64,000 nt of DNA, taken from Parahoeflea alexandrii. GTDB taxonomy: Bacteria; Pseudomonadota; Alphaproteobacteria; Rhizobiales; Rhizobiaceae. Under the pieces are notes generated by a model, which saw only the letters and a list, made by a program, of their open reading frames with translations, did no database searches and was not told the DNA's origin. Location: contig NZ_JAAAML010000001.1 in the NCBI RefSeq assembly GCF_024105735.1, positions 1,497,809 through 1,561,808 on the forward strand, read 5' to 3'. The translations under genes were made by a program, and so were the position numbers. Of this stretch, positions 55,908-64,000 are shown one piece after another; the first letter of the stretch is position 1; the number at the start of each line of letters is the position of its first letter.

Positions 55908-56740
55908 GCACTCTGAGTTCAGGGGACATGGACTGGCTGGCGGCTCTGCTGCTGGATGTGGGCACGGCGGAAATCATGCCGCGGTTCCGCAATCTCGGTG
56001 ATGGCGCGGTTCATGAGAAGACCTCTGCCGCCGATCTGGTCACCGAGGCCGATGTCAACGCGGAACGGGTGATCACCGATGCGCTGCTGCAGCGATTTGA
56101 CAGCGCCGTGGTAATCGGCGAGGAGGCCGTTTCAGAAAATCCGGCGCTGCTCGAGGGCTGGAGCAGGGCCGAGGGGCTGGCTTTCGTGGTCGATCCGATC
56201 GACGGTACCTTCAACTTCGCTTCAGGGGTGGCCCCGTTTGGGGTCATGCTGGCGGTCGTCGAAGCCGGCGAGACCATCGCAGGTATCATACACGATCCGG
56301 TTGGCAAGGACTGGATCATGGCCGAGAAGGGCAGCGGCGCGATCCTGCGCCGGCTCGATGGCCGCGAAACCGCGCTTCAGGTTGCCGAGCCGGCCGGGGC
56401 GGTCAACCGGATGATCGGCTCGGCCTCCTGGCAATACATGCCCGAGCCCGAGCGCAGTACTCTGGCGCGCAACCAGGCGCTTTGCCTGGGCAGCGTCGCC
56501 TATCGCTGTGCCGCGCAGGAATACCGGCTGCTTGCCGGCGGCCATATCCATTTTGCGCTCTACAACAAGCTGATGCCCTGGGACCATCTGGCGGGCAGCC
56601 TGATCACCACGGAAGCAGGCGGCTATGTCCGCCGTTTCGATGGCAGCATCTACCGGCCCGAACACACCGATGGCGGCGTGCTTGCGACCACCGACATCGA
56701 CAGCTGGAACATGGTGCGTGAGGCGCTTTGGCGGGGCTGA
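55904..56740 (+). CDS. Inositol-monophosphatase-family phosphatase
   Basis: 278 residues from ATG 55904, with GGAAGGTGG upstream. Mg-dependent phosphatase fold: [16 protein letters not shown] near 37, IGEEA (catalytic Glu) near 70, [14 protein letters not shown] (metal Asp and Gly-Thr) near 90 and [16 protein letters not shown] near 225. The IMPase family is broad: inositol-1-phosphate, histidinol-phosphate or 3'-phosphoadenosine-5'-phosphate are possible, and the sequence does not decide. Coupled to ttcA by ATGA. Confidence 0.9.
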   Translation: MSTLSSGDMDWLAALLLDVGTAEIMPRFRNLGDGAVHEKTSAADLVTEADVNAERVITDALLQRFDSAVVIGEEAVSENPALLEGWSRAEGLAFVVDPIDGTFNFASGVAPFGVMLAVVEAGETIAGIIHDPVGKDWIMAEKGSGAILRRLDGRETALQVAEPAGAVNRMIGSASWQYMPEPERSTLARNQALCLGSVAYRCAAQEYRLLAGGHIHFALYNKLMPWDHLAGSLITTEAGGYVRRFDGSIYRPEHTDGGVLATTDIDSWNMVREALWRG

Positions 56741-56752
56741 TCCTGATTCACA

Positions 56753-58000
56753 TCAGTCCGGCGTTCCGACGCCGAACAGCCGGCCTTTCTCGGCGATGAG
56801 CACCATCACCACCGCCACTGCGGAGACCAGGGCGTAGCCGGCTGCCAGCGGGAACACCGTGCCGTCATAGGCCTGGCCGATCAGCGCGCCGACAAGTCCA
56901 CCGCCGACGGTCTGGGCAAAGCCCAGCGTCGACGACGCGGTGCCGGCAATGGCGCCGAGCGGCTCCATGGCGATCGAATTGAAATTGGAGCCGACAAAGC
57001 CGAACAACGGCATCATCAGCATGGAGATTCCGAAGAACAGCCAGAACGGGATCGGGCCCATCGCGGTCAGCCCCGCAAGCAGCAGCGAAAAGCCGAAATA
57101 GGCGAGCAGCGCACCATGGGACAGACGGCGCTGGCCAAAGCGTCCAACAAGCCGTGAATTGATGAATGATGAGCCGGCCATGACAACGGCCACCGCCGCG
57201 AAAGCGATCGGAAAGTAGGATCCCAGACCATAGATGTCGACATAGATCGGCTGGGCCACATTGAGGAAGCCGAAAAGCGAACCGAAGTAGAAGCTCGTCG
57301 CCAGCGTGTAGAACAGCGCGATCCGGTTCGACAGCACGATGGCGAAGGCCTGGCTGATGCTCTTCACGGTCAGCGGGCGGCGGTTCTGCTCATGCAGGGT
57401 CTCGGGAAGGCGAAACAGCGCCCACATGCCAACCGCGAGAGAGACAAATGCCATGAAAATGAAGATGAGGTGCCAGTCGCCGGCCAGAATGATCACCTGT
57501 CCGATCATCGGGGCGAAAACCGGGACGACCATGAAGACCATCATGACCAGCGACATGGTGGCCGCCATGCCGCGGCCCGAATGGGTGTCACGGACAACGG
57601 AAATGGCAATGACGCGGGTTGCAGCTGCGCCGACGCCCTGCAGAAACCGTGAAATCAGGAGAAACTCGAAACTCGGCGCGAAGGCCCCGGCGACCGCGCA
57701 CACGGCATAGAGCCCGATACCGATGAACAGGGGAGCGCGACGGCCGTAGCGATCGGACACCGGCCCAAAAAACAGCTGCGCCAGGCCGAAGCCGATCACA
57801 TAGGACAGCAGGATGTGCTGAATCCGGTTGGCATCGGTGATTCCATAACTGCCGGCGATGTTGGGGAACGCGGGCAACATGATGTCGATGGCCACCGCAT
57901 TGAGCGCCATCAGCGAAGCGATGATGGCGATGAATTGCGGGCGGCCAATTCCGCCGATGGTCGCAGGTGGGCTGACGGCGGTTGCCGTTGTTCCGTGCAT
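56753..58000 (-). CDS. Bcr/CflA-type MFS multidrug transporter
   Basis: 415 residues with twelve hydrophobic segments. Motif A is GPVSDRYGRRAPLF near residue 85 and the C-motif-like glycine-rich region LFISRFLQGVGAAATRV near 115; the Bcr/CflA drug-resistance subfamily shows this pattern, with ALNAVAIDIMLPAFPNIAGSY in the first helix. Probably exports drugs or a small metabolite at the inner membrane. Convergent with the inositol-phosphatase gene. Confidence 0.9.
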   Translation of the reverse strand: MHGTTATAVSPPATIGGIGRPQFIAIIASLMALNAVAIDIMLPAFPNIAGSYGITDANRIQHILLSYVIGFGLAQLFFGPVSDRYGRRAPLFIGIGLYAVCAVAGAFAPSFEFLLISRFLQGVGAAATRVIAISVVRDTHSGRGMAATMSLVMMVFMVVPVFAPMIGQVIILAGDWHLIFIFMAFVSLAVGMWALFRLPETLHEQNRRPLTVKSISQAFAIVLSNRIALFYTLATSFYFGSLFGFLNVAQPIYVDIYGLGSYFPIAFAAVAVVMAGSSFINSRLVGRFGQRRLSHGALLAYFGFSLLLAGLTAMGPIPFWLFFGISMLMMPLFGFVGSNFNSIAMEPLGAIAGTASSTLGFAQTVGGGLVGALIGQAYDGTVFPLAAGYALVSAVAVVMVLIAEKGRLFGVGTPD

Positions 58001-58323
58001 GGGGATGCTGTCCTATCGGAACCAGAGCGCGTTAAAGCGCCCGGTTGATTTTCGAAGCTGTCTTTGCAATGGACGCCGCTCGGCGCACCATTTGCCTGGA
58101 CTTGACCGGTCCTGAGATCAGAAGGCAGGCCGTTCTGGCTTGTGCCGGTTTCGTTCTTAAACCCGGTTTTCCGATCCGGCAAGCCTCGGAATTTCATGAG
58201 AGTTCGGCGAAACGGTGCAGTCACGGCGGATGGTCTTTCAGCGACGACACAACATGGCTAGGCTTGTCCGGGACACCGGGTGCGGCCGGATCAGAAACTC
58301 TGCCAGAAAGGGAGATGCGGGGA
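58001..58323. other. Divergent intergenic region MFS / oxidoreductase
   Basis: 323 bases. An upstream frame continues into the oxidoreductase ORF, but it has no ribosome-binding site and was judged non-coding. No promoter of good quality, repeat or RNA gene was seen. Confidence 0.45.
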
Positions 58324-59355
58324 ATGAATGGAGAGCGGCCTGTGCGCCTTGCCCTGATCGGTCTCGGCATGGCGGCCAAACCACATCTTGAAGCCCTGTC
58401 GGATCCGGGAAAGGGCATTGATGTTGCGGGTATTTTCAACCGCAGCCGGGCGAAAGCGGAGAGTGTCGCTGAAGGCCGCGGCTATCAGGTTTTTGACAGT
58501 CTGGAGCAGATTGCAACCGATCCCGGCGTGGATGGCATCATCCTTGCCACCCCACCGGACCAGCGGGCCGAGATTGTCGGGATGATGGCTAAGGCCGGCA
58601 AGCATATCCTGATGGAAAAGCCGGTTGAGCGGACGGTATCAGCCGCTCGAGGCCTGGTGGAGACATGCGAGCGTCATGGTGTGCATCTGGGCATTGTGCT
58701 GCAGCACAGGTTTCGCGCCGGAGTCCGGCATTTGCGCACCCTGATGGAAGATGGCGCCCTCGGCGAGATCGGGCTGGTGCGGGTCGTGGTGCCCTGGTGG
58801 CGCGGCCAGGATTACTACGACCAGCCGGGGCGCGGCACCTATGCGCGCGATGGCGGCGGTGTTCTGATCAGCCAGGCCATCCATCCGCTTGACCTGATGC
58901 TGCATCTTGCCGGACCGGTGGTCTCTGTTCAGGCGATGTGCGCCACTACGCGCCTGCACCGGATGGAAGCGGAGGATTTCGCTACCGCAGGCGTCCGCTT
59001 TGCGTCCGGCGCGGTTGGCACGATCATGGCGACGACGGCGAGCTATCCGGGTTCGGAGGAAACGATCACGCTTGATGGTGCGCTTGGCACGGCGGTGCTC
59101 AGGGCAGGACAGCTGACGGTTTCCTGGCGCGATGGACGGCGAGAGGAGACCGGGGAACCGGCGGCAACCGGCGGCGGGGCCGATCCGATGGCGTTTCCGT
59201 GCGACTGGCACAGGGCGGTGATTGAGGATTTCGCCGGTGCAATCCGCGACAACCGTCCTCCTGCGATCACCGGGCGCGAGGCGCTCAAGGTCCATGCGTT
59301 GATCGATGCGATCACACAGTCATCGCAACAGGGTGCCATGGTGCAGCTCGGGTGA
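58324..59355 (+). CDS. Gfo/Idh/MocA-family NAD(P)-dependent oxidoreductase
   Basis: 343 residues from ATG 58324 (an ATG three codons upstream is also possible). N-terminal Rossmann fold with ALIGLGMAAKPHLEAL and ATPPDQRAEIVGMMAKAGKHILMEKP (the conserved EKP) near 90; C-terminal beta-alpha domain with LVRVVVPWWRGQDYYDQPGRG and a GGVLISQAIHPLDLML stretch, where the Asp/His pair sits. Family members oxidise inositol, glucose-fructose or other sugars; the substrate here cannot be told. It stands alone. Confidence 0.88.
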   Translation: MNGERPVRLALIGLGMAAKPHLEALSDPGKGIDVAGIFNRSRAKAESVAEGRGYQVFDSLEQIATDPGVDGIILATPPDQRAEIVGMMAKAGKHILMEKPVERTVSAARGLVETCERHGVHLGIVLQHRFRAGVRHLRTLMEDGALGEIGLVRVVVPWWRGQDYYDQPGRGTYARDGGGVLISQAIHPLDLMLHLAGPVVSVQAMCATTRLHRMEAEDFATAGVRFASGAVGTIMATTASYPGSEETITLDGALGTAVLRAGQLTVSWRDGRREETGEPAATGGGADPMAFPCDWHRAVIEDFAGAIRDNRPPAITGREALKVHALIDAITQSSQQGAMVQLG

Positions 59356-59378
59356 TGCCCGGCCGCCGCCAGGCCGGC

Positions 59379-60395
59379 TCAAGGATTCTGATAAACCAGC
59401 GGAAAGCCTGCCGGATCGGACTGAACGCCGTCACATAGCGTCTTCTCGCGGAATTCGCGCAGCACGAATTCGACCGTTTCGCCCTCGGCATCGACCAGCT
59501 GGAACCGGCTGAAGGAGCCGCAATCGCCGCCACTGTCGAGCGAATAGGAGGTGACGCTGCCGCTGGCCGGATCGACACTCGCGTTCAACAGTTCGGCGTC
59601 ATCATTCATGCCCATGCCGGGTGGAGCGGGGAACGGGAGAATGGTCGCGTGATCGGGATAGCCGGCCCATGTCACCGCAAACACGCTTGATCCGCTGGCG
59701 GCGTAGAGATTGCACGGTACTTCCCACAAGGTCACTTCGGTGTTGATGGCATAGGCGGAGGAATAGCCAGCGGTGGCTTGCGGCTCGCACTGAGGCGCAT
59801 CGGCGGCAATGGCGCGAAGCACCGGCGCGGGGACAGCCGAGAGGCTGTCATAGCCGACCGGCGCACCGAGGCTGAGACCAGACGAGGCCGGCGCCATTGC
59901 CGCCTCATCGGCACCGGCGCCGGGGCAGCCATTCAGGCCCTTGACCCTTATGGCAAAGGGGAACTTGTCGTTCCTGAGGAAGGTCAGGCGTCCGTCGGTG
60001 ACCTCGATGCCGTCATCGGTGCGGGTCTGCTCAAGGATCTCCATCATCACCGTCAGCCTGGCGTCCGGGTCGCGATAGAGGCGGAACGGCTCGAGCATGC
60101 CGGTGTCGGCCGAGCCGATGTCGAGCCGGGAGATCTCGATGACATCGTCGCCGATCTTGACCCATCCCGGCAGCGCCTCGCCATCGGGGATCGGCGCGAA
60201 GAACACATAGGCGTATCGGTCTTCCGACGGATCGCGGTTGTTCTGCCAAAGCGCGAAGCGGCATCCATCCCAGCCCTGAATCACGTTCTCGCCAAACAGC
60301 TTGAGGTCGATCTCGTTGGCATCGTCGGCGGCGGTCGGAACCGGCAGCAGGGCAACGGCGAAGGCCAGCAGGCCGAACAGGGATTTGAGGTGCAT
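59379..60395 (-). CDS. DUF1176 family secreted protein
   Basis: 338 residues with a signal peptide (MHLKSLFGLLAFAVALLPVPTAA). The mature part has an N-terminal domain with QGWDGCRFALWQNNRDP and a C-terminal half with VTLWEVPCNLYAASGS and SLDSGGDCGSFSRFQLVD ... KTLCDG, Cys pairs that are hallmarks of DUF1176. Periplasmic protein of unknown function. Convergent with the oxidoreductase and upstream of DUF2461 on the same strand by 15 bases from its start to the DUF2461 stop. Confidence 0.82.
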   Translation of the reverse strand: MHLKSLFGLLAFAVALLPVPTAADDANEIDLKLFGENVIQGWDGCRFALWQNNRDPSEDRYAYVFFAPIPDGEALPGWVKIGDDVIEISRLDIGSADTGMLEPFRLYRDPDARLTVMMEILEQTRTDDGIEVTDGRLTFLRNDKFPFAIRVKGLNGCPGAGADEAAMAPASSGLSLGAPVGYDSLSAVPAPVLRAIAADAPQCEPQATAGYSSAYAINTEVTLWEVPCNLYAASGSSVFAVTWAGYPDHATILPFPAPPGMGMNDDAELLNASVDPASGSVTSYSLDSGGDCGSFSRFQLVDAEGETVEFVLREFREKTLCDGVQSDPAGFPLVYQNP

Positions 60396-60410
60396 GGCCG
60401 TGTTTCTTTC

Positions 60411-61124
60411 CTAGCGGTTGGGTTCGTCGCGGGCGGCGCGCACCGGGTCGATGACGCGCCAGCCGAAATTCAGGAACGGCTGCGCCGCGATGGCAAGTTC
60501 GGTGAGGTCATCGAGCAGCGCCGTGCCTTCGAGCCTGTCCGGGGAGAAACGCCGCGACAGGGTCAGGTGCCTCAGCCGAAGCAGATCGATGATCGCCGGA
60601 TCGGTGATGTCCTCAAAACCGCGCGGGGTGCGCTTGAGGCTGTTTTCCTGGTCGAAGACAAACCCGAGAGCGGTGAGCGGATTCAGCGCCGTGTCGAACT
60701 GATCCTTGCGTGCAACGATGGCCTCGCGGAAGGCGCGCAATTCATCGGATTCCATCGAATAGAAGCCGACGGCGAGAAAACTGTCGTCCGGAGAGACGTG
60801 GAAATAGAGCAGCCCCTGGTCCTTCTTGGTGCCCGAGCGGGTGATGACCGCGCTGACATGGGTGTTGTAGGGGTGTTTTTCCTTGGCAAAACGGACGTCG
60901 CGGTTGATGCGGAAGGTTGAGGTCTTGCGGGAGCAGGTGAGCGGGATCTTCTTTTCCGCGAGCCGCGCAGCCAGATCGTCAATCAGCCGTCCGCGCGGCT
61001 CGTTGAGATGCTCCTCGAAGATGGGCTTGTTCTCGTGAAACCATTCGCGGTTCTGGTGAAAGCCGAGCGCCTTGAGGAAGGGCAGGGCCTTGTCGCCGAA
61101 ACCTGTGTAAGTGGTGTCTGTCAT
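60411..61124 (-). CDS. DUF2461 (TIGR02453) family protein
   Basis: 237 residues, cytoplasmic. Matches the DUF2461/TIGR02453 family: FLKALGFHQNREWFHENKPIFEEHLNEP near the start, a strand pair around STFRINRDVRFAKEKHPYNTHVSA and SPDDSFLAVGFYS in the middle, and the C-terminal RRFSPDRLEG. Function unknown, broad in bacteria and fungi. Likely co-transcribed with DUF1176. Confidence 0.88.
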   Translation of the reverse strand: MTDTTYTGFGDKALPFLKALGFHQNREWFHENKPIFEEHLNEPRGRLIDDLAARLAEKKIPLTCSRKTSTFRINRDVRFAKEKHPYNTHVSAVITRSGTKKDQGLLYFHVSPDDSFLAVGFYSMESDELRAFREAIVARKDQFDTALNPLTALGFVFDQENSLKRTPRGFEDITDPAIIDLLRLRHLTLSRRFSPDRLEGTALLDDLTELAIAAQPFLNFGWRVIDPVRAARDEPNR

Positions 61125-61151
61125 TGATGCCCGTCCTCGTGGATTGCGCTT

Positions 61152-61985
61152 TCAGACACCGTTGCGTGTTTCTGCCGGAATCAGACAATCGGTGTAATAG
61201 CCTGCCGCCGTCAAATTGATCGGCGTGTTGATTGTATGAGTGAAGATCCGGTTTTTCGAGATGATATCTGCTGCGGCCTCAACCTGTTTTTCGGGCACGG
61301 TCACGGCGAAGAGATCAAGCTCGTCAATCTCTCGAAGCGATTCCGGAGAAAGAGACAGCCGATAGGTTGTCAGGATGATGTCTTCATACCCCATTTGCCG
61401 CACCGCCTGGTACTCCGCAGCCGAGTATATCTGAGGCACGAAGCGGTTCTGCAATGGTCCGGCCAGGCTGGCAATAAGGGCGAGGCCTTCGATGTTGCCG
61501 CCCTTGATATCGGTGATGATCCTGCCCGGATTGGCCCGTAGCCATTCGAACAAAGTTTCCAGGGACAGCCTGGTCAGGCCGTATTTGGGAGTGCTGGCGT
61601 GAAATCTTGCGGATGAAGGTGCAACAAAATGGGATGCCAGCCAATCGGTCCAGTCCAGATGATGCCAGTATCGGTATTCACGGTTCCAATCATGGACGAT
61701 TGCAAGCTCGTCATCCGCGGTCCAGTTGAAGTCCAGTTCGAAAAGGCGAAGGCCGTTTGCCGCCGATTGATCAAGCGCCTCTTTCGAATTCGAATAGTCT
61801 CCCTCCGGCAAGCCGCCGCCGGCGTGGGCAACAAGGGTCACTTCAGCAGGGGCTTCGAGATAGGTTTCGCAGTGGTTGTGTTGGTTATTGGCACGCAGGG
61901 TGACCGCAGCGATCGAGATGACGACGGCAAGCCCGACCGTAAGCGTGAGCCTGAACAGCGATGATGAGGTGACCACCAAAGCCAT
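61152..61985 (-). CDS. Glycerophosphodiester phosphodiesterase-family protein, signal-anchored
   Basis: 277 residues from ATG 61985; a TTG at 62033 with AGGA eight bases upstream, or the frame start at 62054, would add up to 23 residues. Membrane anchor at ~10-28 (FRLTLTVGLAVVISIAAVTL), then a GDPD-type barrel: AHAGG with the first catalytic His near residue 55, LFELDFNWTADDELAIVHDW with the Glu-Asp metal pair and second His near 86, and a mid-barrel TDIKGG. Family members cut glycerophosphodiesters to glycerol-3-phosphate. GC is clearly below the window average and Asn/Ile-rich, so it may be a newcomer. No neighbour forms an operon with it. Confidence 0.8.
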   Translation of the reverse strand: MALVVTSSSLFRLTLTVGLAVVISIAAVTLRANNQHNHCETYLEAPAEVTLVAHAGGGLPEGDYSNSKEALDQSAANGLRLFELDFNWTADDELAIVHDWNREYRYWHHLDWTDWLASHFVAPSSARFHASTPKYGLTRLSLETLFEWLRANPGRIITDIKGGNIEGLALIASLAGPLQNRFVPQIYSAAEYQAVRQMGYEDIILTTYRLSLSPESLREIDELDLFAVTVPEKQVEAAADIISKNRIFTHTINTPINLTAAGYYTDCLIPAETRNGV

Positions 61986-62231
61986 CCGCGAATCCCGGGC
62001 TTCTGGTCGAGGCGGGTCGGGTTCTTTGCTCAATTCGAAATCCTGACGTGCCAACTTTACTGCTCAATTCTCCAAATCGGAATCGATCTAGGATGAAAAT
62101 CATGCAGGGAGTCAACGTTCTGCAGCGACCTTTGCGGGTTTGACAAAATGTACGGTGCTGGAGCGTGAGAGTGACGGGGCTTCAGCCGCGGCCATCAAGA
62201 GTTCCTGCTGTCGGCCATCGCAATTGGCGGC

Positions 62232-62714
62232 TTACTGCGCGGCGTCCTTGACACCGGTGTAGCCGGATAACTCCCCGTCGATCACGTAGCTGAGGATCGA
62301 AACCACCTGGTCAGGAAACTTGGCGACGGCAAGGGCTGCGGCATCGACTTCCTTGAGCGCGTGTGCGTGCTCGTCCTGGTGCAGGATGATCAGCGGCTTG
62401 CCGAGGGCGCTCGCAAAGCCCGCGTCAAAGGCGGCGTTCCACTGTTTGTATTTTTCGCCGAAGCGGACGACAACGATGTCGGCCTTCTGCAACAGCGTGC
62501 GGGTGCGGATGGCGTTGATCTGCGCGCCCTTGTGATCGTGCCAGAACTTGTCAGGCTCTGCGCCGAGGATGGCGACGCCGACATCGTCGGAAGCCTCGTG
62601 ATGGGTGACCGGGCCCGAGAATGTCACCGGCAGTCCGGCCGCCTTGGCGCCAGCCTCGATCTGCTCGCGCCAGTCGGTGTGGATTTCGCCCGAGAGATAA
62701 ATGGTCCAGGTCAT
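62232..62714 (-). CDS. YtoQ family protein
   Basis: 160 residues. Starts TIYLSGEIHTDWREQIE, with SGPVTHHEASDD near 35, DIVVVRFGEKYKQWNAAFDAGFASALGKPLIILH near 80-113. Fold is nucleoside-2-deoxyribosyltransferase-like, with the Asp/Glu and Asn residues that in related enzymes hold the deoxyribose, but the catalytic role is untested. Between grxD and the GDPD-like gene; the 177-base upstream gap to the GDPD-like gene has no sure promoter. Confidence 0.88.
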   Translation of the reverse strand: MTWTIYLSGEIHTDWREQIEAGAKAAGLPVTFSGPVTHHEASDDVGVAILGAEPDKFWHDHKGAQINAIRTRTLLQKADIVVVRFGEKYKQWNAAFDAGFASALGKPLIILHQDEHAHALKEVDAAALAVAKFPDQVVSILSYVIDGELSGYTGVKDAAQ

Positions 62715-62780
62715 GATCGTCTCCAGTCGTGTCTTGCATGTCTTGGCAGAGGTCCTCGATTGCCTTCTGCCCCTGAAACG

Positions 62781-62810
62781 AAAAGAGGCGGAAAATCCGC
62801 CTCTTGCCGT
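62781..62810 (-). terminator. Intrinsic terminator after grxD
   Basis: On the minus strand AGAGGCGGA and TCCGCCTCT form a 9-bp stem (arms 62784-62792 and 62796-62804 on the plus strand), followed by TTTTCG. It lies 19 bases past the grxD stop. Confidence 0.85.
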
Positions 62811-62828
62811 GTCGTCCTGTCGTCAGTC

Positions 62829-63161
62829 TCAGGCGGCTTTGACCGGCACGCCGGCGTCGGTCATGTGCTGCTGCAGCTCGCTTGACTGAAACATCTCGCG
62901 GATGATGTCGCAGCCGCCGATGAACTCGCCCTTGACGTAGAGCTGGGGGATGGTCGGCCAGTTGGAATATTCCTTGATTCCGTTCCTGAGCGCATCGTCG
63001 GCCAAAACGTTGACGCCCTTGTAGGGAACGCCGAGGTAATCGAGAATCTGCACGACCTGACCGGAGAAGCCGCATTGCGGAAACTGCGGGGTGCCCTTCA
63101 TGAACAGCACCACGTCGTTGTTTTTCACTTCGTTGTCGATGAAATCATTGATGCCGGACAT
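62829..63161 (-). CDS. grxD: Monothiol glutaredoxin (Grx4/GrxD type)
   Basis: 110 residues. The monothiol active site QCGFSGQ is near residue 27 (CGFS instead of CPYC), followed by the glutathione-binding [19 protein letters not shown] with the Trp-Pro and Thr/Val-Pro contacts, the single-domain class. It coordinates or transfers [2Fe-2S] clusters with glutathione and often works with BolA proteins. No bolA is seen here. Upstream region reads toward a divergent DUF2233 gene. Confidence 0.94.
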   Translation of the reverse strand: MSGINDFIDNEVKNNDVVLFMKGTPQFPQCGFSGQVVQILDYLGVPYKGVNVLADDALRNGIKEYSNWPTIPQLYVKGEFIGGCDIIREMFQSSELQQHMTDAGVPVKAA

Positions 63162-63260
63162 CGTTGGATCCTTTCAAAGCGTGTGGCCACGATAGTTCTT
63201 GCCTTTCAGATAACGCGGGCGGCATGACAAGACAAGAAGGGGAGCCCTATAAGTGATGAG

Positions 63261-64000
63261 ATGTGGATACGTGGCGCCGGTTATCTAGTCCTGATCCTGC
63301 TGGCCCTTTGGGGCGGCTGGGCTGTGTGGAATGTTGTGGGTGGCCAAAGCGAGCCGTCCGGGCTGGTCCTGCCGCAGCGAAGCCTGCCGGAAGGTGCAAT
63401 GGAGAAGAGCCCGCAAGGAAGGACTGAGACGGTGACCGACATGCCCGATATCTGCGAAGAAACCGTGTTCGAGGGTGCGCGATCGATCCTGTGTGTTGCC
63501 GATCCCTCCGTTCATTCGGTCCGGCTTGCCTATCGCGGGCCGGATGGCGCTGTTCTGGGCAGCGTGGAGAAGGCGGTGACGGCGCTGGCGGCCGGCGGGC
63601 AAACACCGATCATGGCGATGAATGCCGGTATGTATCACGCCGACATGACGCCGGTGGGGCTTTATGTCGAAAACGGTGTGGAGATTGCGCCGCTCAATGA
63701 AGATGACGGGTTCGGCAATTTCTTTCTCAAGCCCAACGGGGTGTTCTTTGTCCGCGAGGACGGCAGCGCCGGGGTGATGGAAACCGATGCCTATCTGGCT
63801 GCCGGTATCGCGCCGGAATTTGCGACCCAGTCTGGGCCCATGCTTCTGATCGACGGCGCCATGCATCCGCGCTTCCTGCCTGACGGTACCTCGAAATACA
63901 TCCGCAACGGTGTCGGCGTGAGGGCTGACGGAAAAATCGTGCTGGCGATCACCCGCGATCGGGTCAGCCTCGGTTCCTTCGCGCGGCTGTTTCGGGATGT
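63261..64000 (+). CDS. Phosphodiester glycosidase (DUF2233/NAGPA) family protein, 5' part
   Basis: Open through the right edge: 246 residues visible. Starts MWIRGAGYLVLILLALWGGWAVWN, a signal anchor. After a Pro/Ser linker come the NAGPA-type motifs: PIMAMNAGMYHADMTPVGLYVENG near residue 118, GNFFLKPNGVFFV near 150, ATQSGPMLLIDG near 190 and RNGVGV near 218. The family includes the lysosomal uncovering enzyme and many bacterial secreted glycosidases; the bacterial substrate is usually unknown. ATG 63261 was chosen as other starts soon meet stops; AAGGGGAG at 63237 is rather far for a ribosome-binding site. Confidence 0.85.
   Translation, partial: MWIRGAGYLVLILLALWGGWAVWNVVGGQSEPSGLVLPQRSLPEGAMEKSPQGRTETVTDMPDICEETVFEGARSILCVADPSVHSVRLAYRGPDGAVLGSVEKAVTALAAGGQTPIMAMNAGMYHADMTPVGLYVENGVEIAPLNEDDGFGNFFLKPNGVFFVREDGSAGVMETDAYLAAGIAPEFATQSGPMLLIDGAMHPRFLPDGTSKYIRNGVGVRADGKIVLAITRDRVSLGSFARLFRD

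Overview
The window is high-GC chromosomal DNA of an alphaproteobacterium of the Rhizobiales/Hyphomicrobiales, most like the Rhizobiaceae-Hoeflea-Phyllobacteriaceae group. The basis is the gene set and protein style: a giant Growth Pole Ring (GPR/RgsE)-type protein typical of polar-growing Rhizobiales, a chimeric malic enzyme-phosphotransacetylase, the hybrid kinase CckA, a DksA without its zinc cysteines, an MCE/Mla transporter whose permease carries a STAS domain, and two RIME-like palindromic intergenic repeats. Genus is inference; no rRNA or tRNA gene was seen.

Layout. 1-7 kb: 3' part of nadE, an MFS carrier, a DUF2865 protein, maeB and an enolase-superfamily dipeptide epimerase. 7.1-11.2 kb: MCE lipid-transport operon (permease, ATPase, MCE protein, lipoprotein). 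11.3-18.1 kb: two small membrane proteins, the 1685-residue GPR-like protein and a divergent Hpt protein. 18.2-22.6 kb: ferredoxin and ferredoxin reductase, a candidate antisense-strand small RNA, a DUF922 protein, and folP-folB-folK. 22.6-28.8 kb: envelope/stress genes (YcjX and its membrane partner, SixA-like phosphatase, dksA, CNNM/CBS protein). 28.8-33.5 kb: pgpA and a FliO-like gene divergent from cckA. 33.5-36.4 kb is the least orderly part: two RIME-like repeats, a lipoprotein gene, a truncated ORF, an unknown gene, an OmpA-type lipoprotein and an orphan BrnA-like gene.

36.4-42.6 kb: pseudouridine catabolism (psuK-psuG), recA with a LexA-type box, alaS. 42.7-50.8 kb: AraC/GyrI regulator with a separate GyrI-like protein, the icd-orf-dedA-gst operon, and trmJ-like RNA methylase, murI and a HerA-like ATPase. 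51.1-56.7 kb: GFA protein, pepT, rpsD with a structured leader, and the glsA-ttcA-inositol-phosphatase cluster. 56.7-64 kb: efflux MFS, Gfo/Idh/MocA oxidoreductase, DUF1176, DUF2461, a lower-GC GDPD-like gene, YtoQ, grxD and the 5' part of a DUF2233 phosphodiester glycosidase gene.

Most of the window is housekeeping: NAD, folate, cell wall (murI), translation (alaS, rpsD, ttcA), repair (recA), central carbon (maeB, icd) and cell-cycle/polarity control (cckA, GPR). No phage, integron, CRISPR array or complete insertion sequence was found. The strongest non-coding signal is a compact minus-strand transcript at about 19620-19758 with an anti-Shine-Dalgarno loop, two mutually exclusive hairpins and an intrinsic terminator. 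Nothing here clearly amounts to a new multi-gene system.
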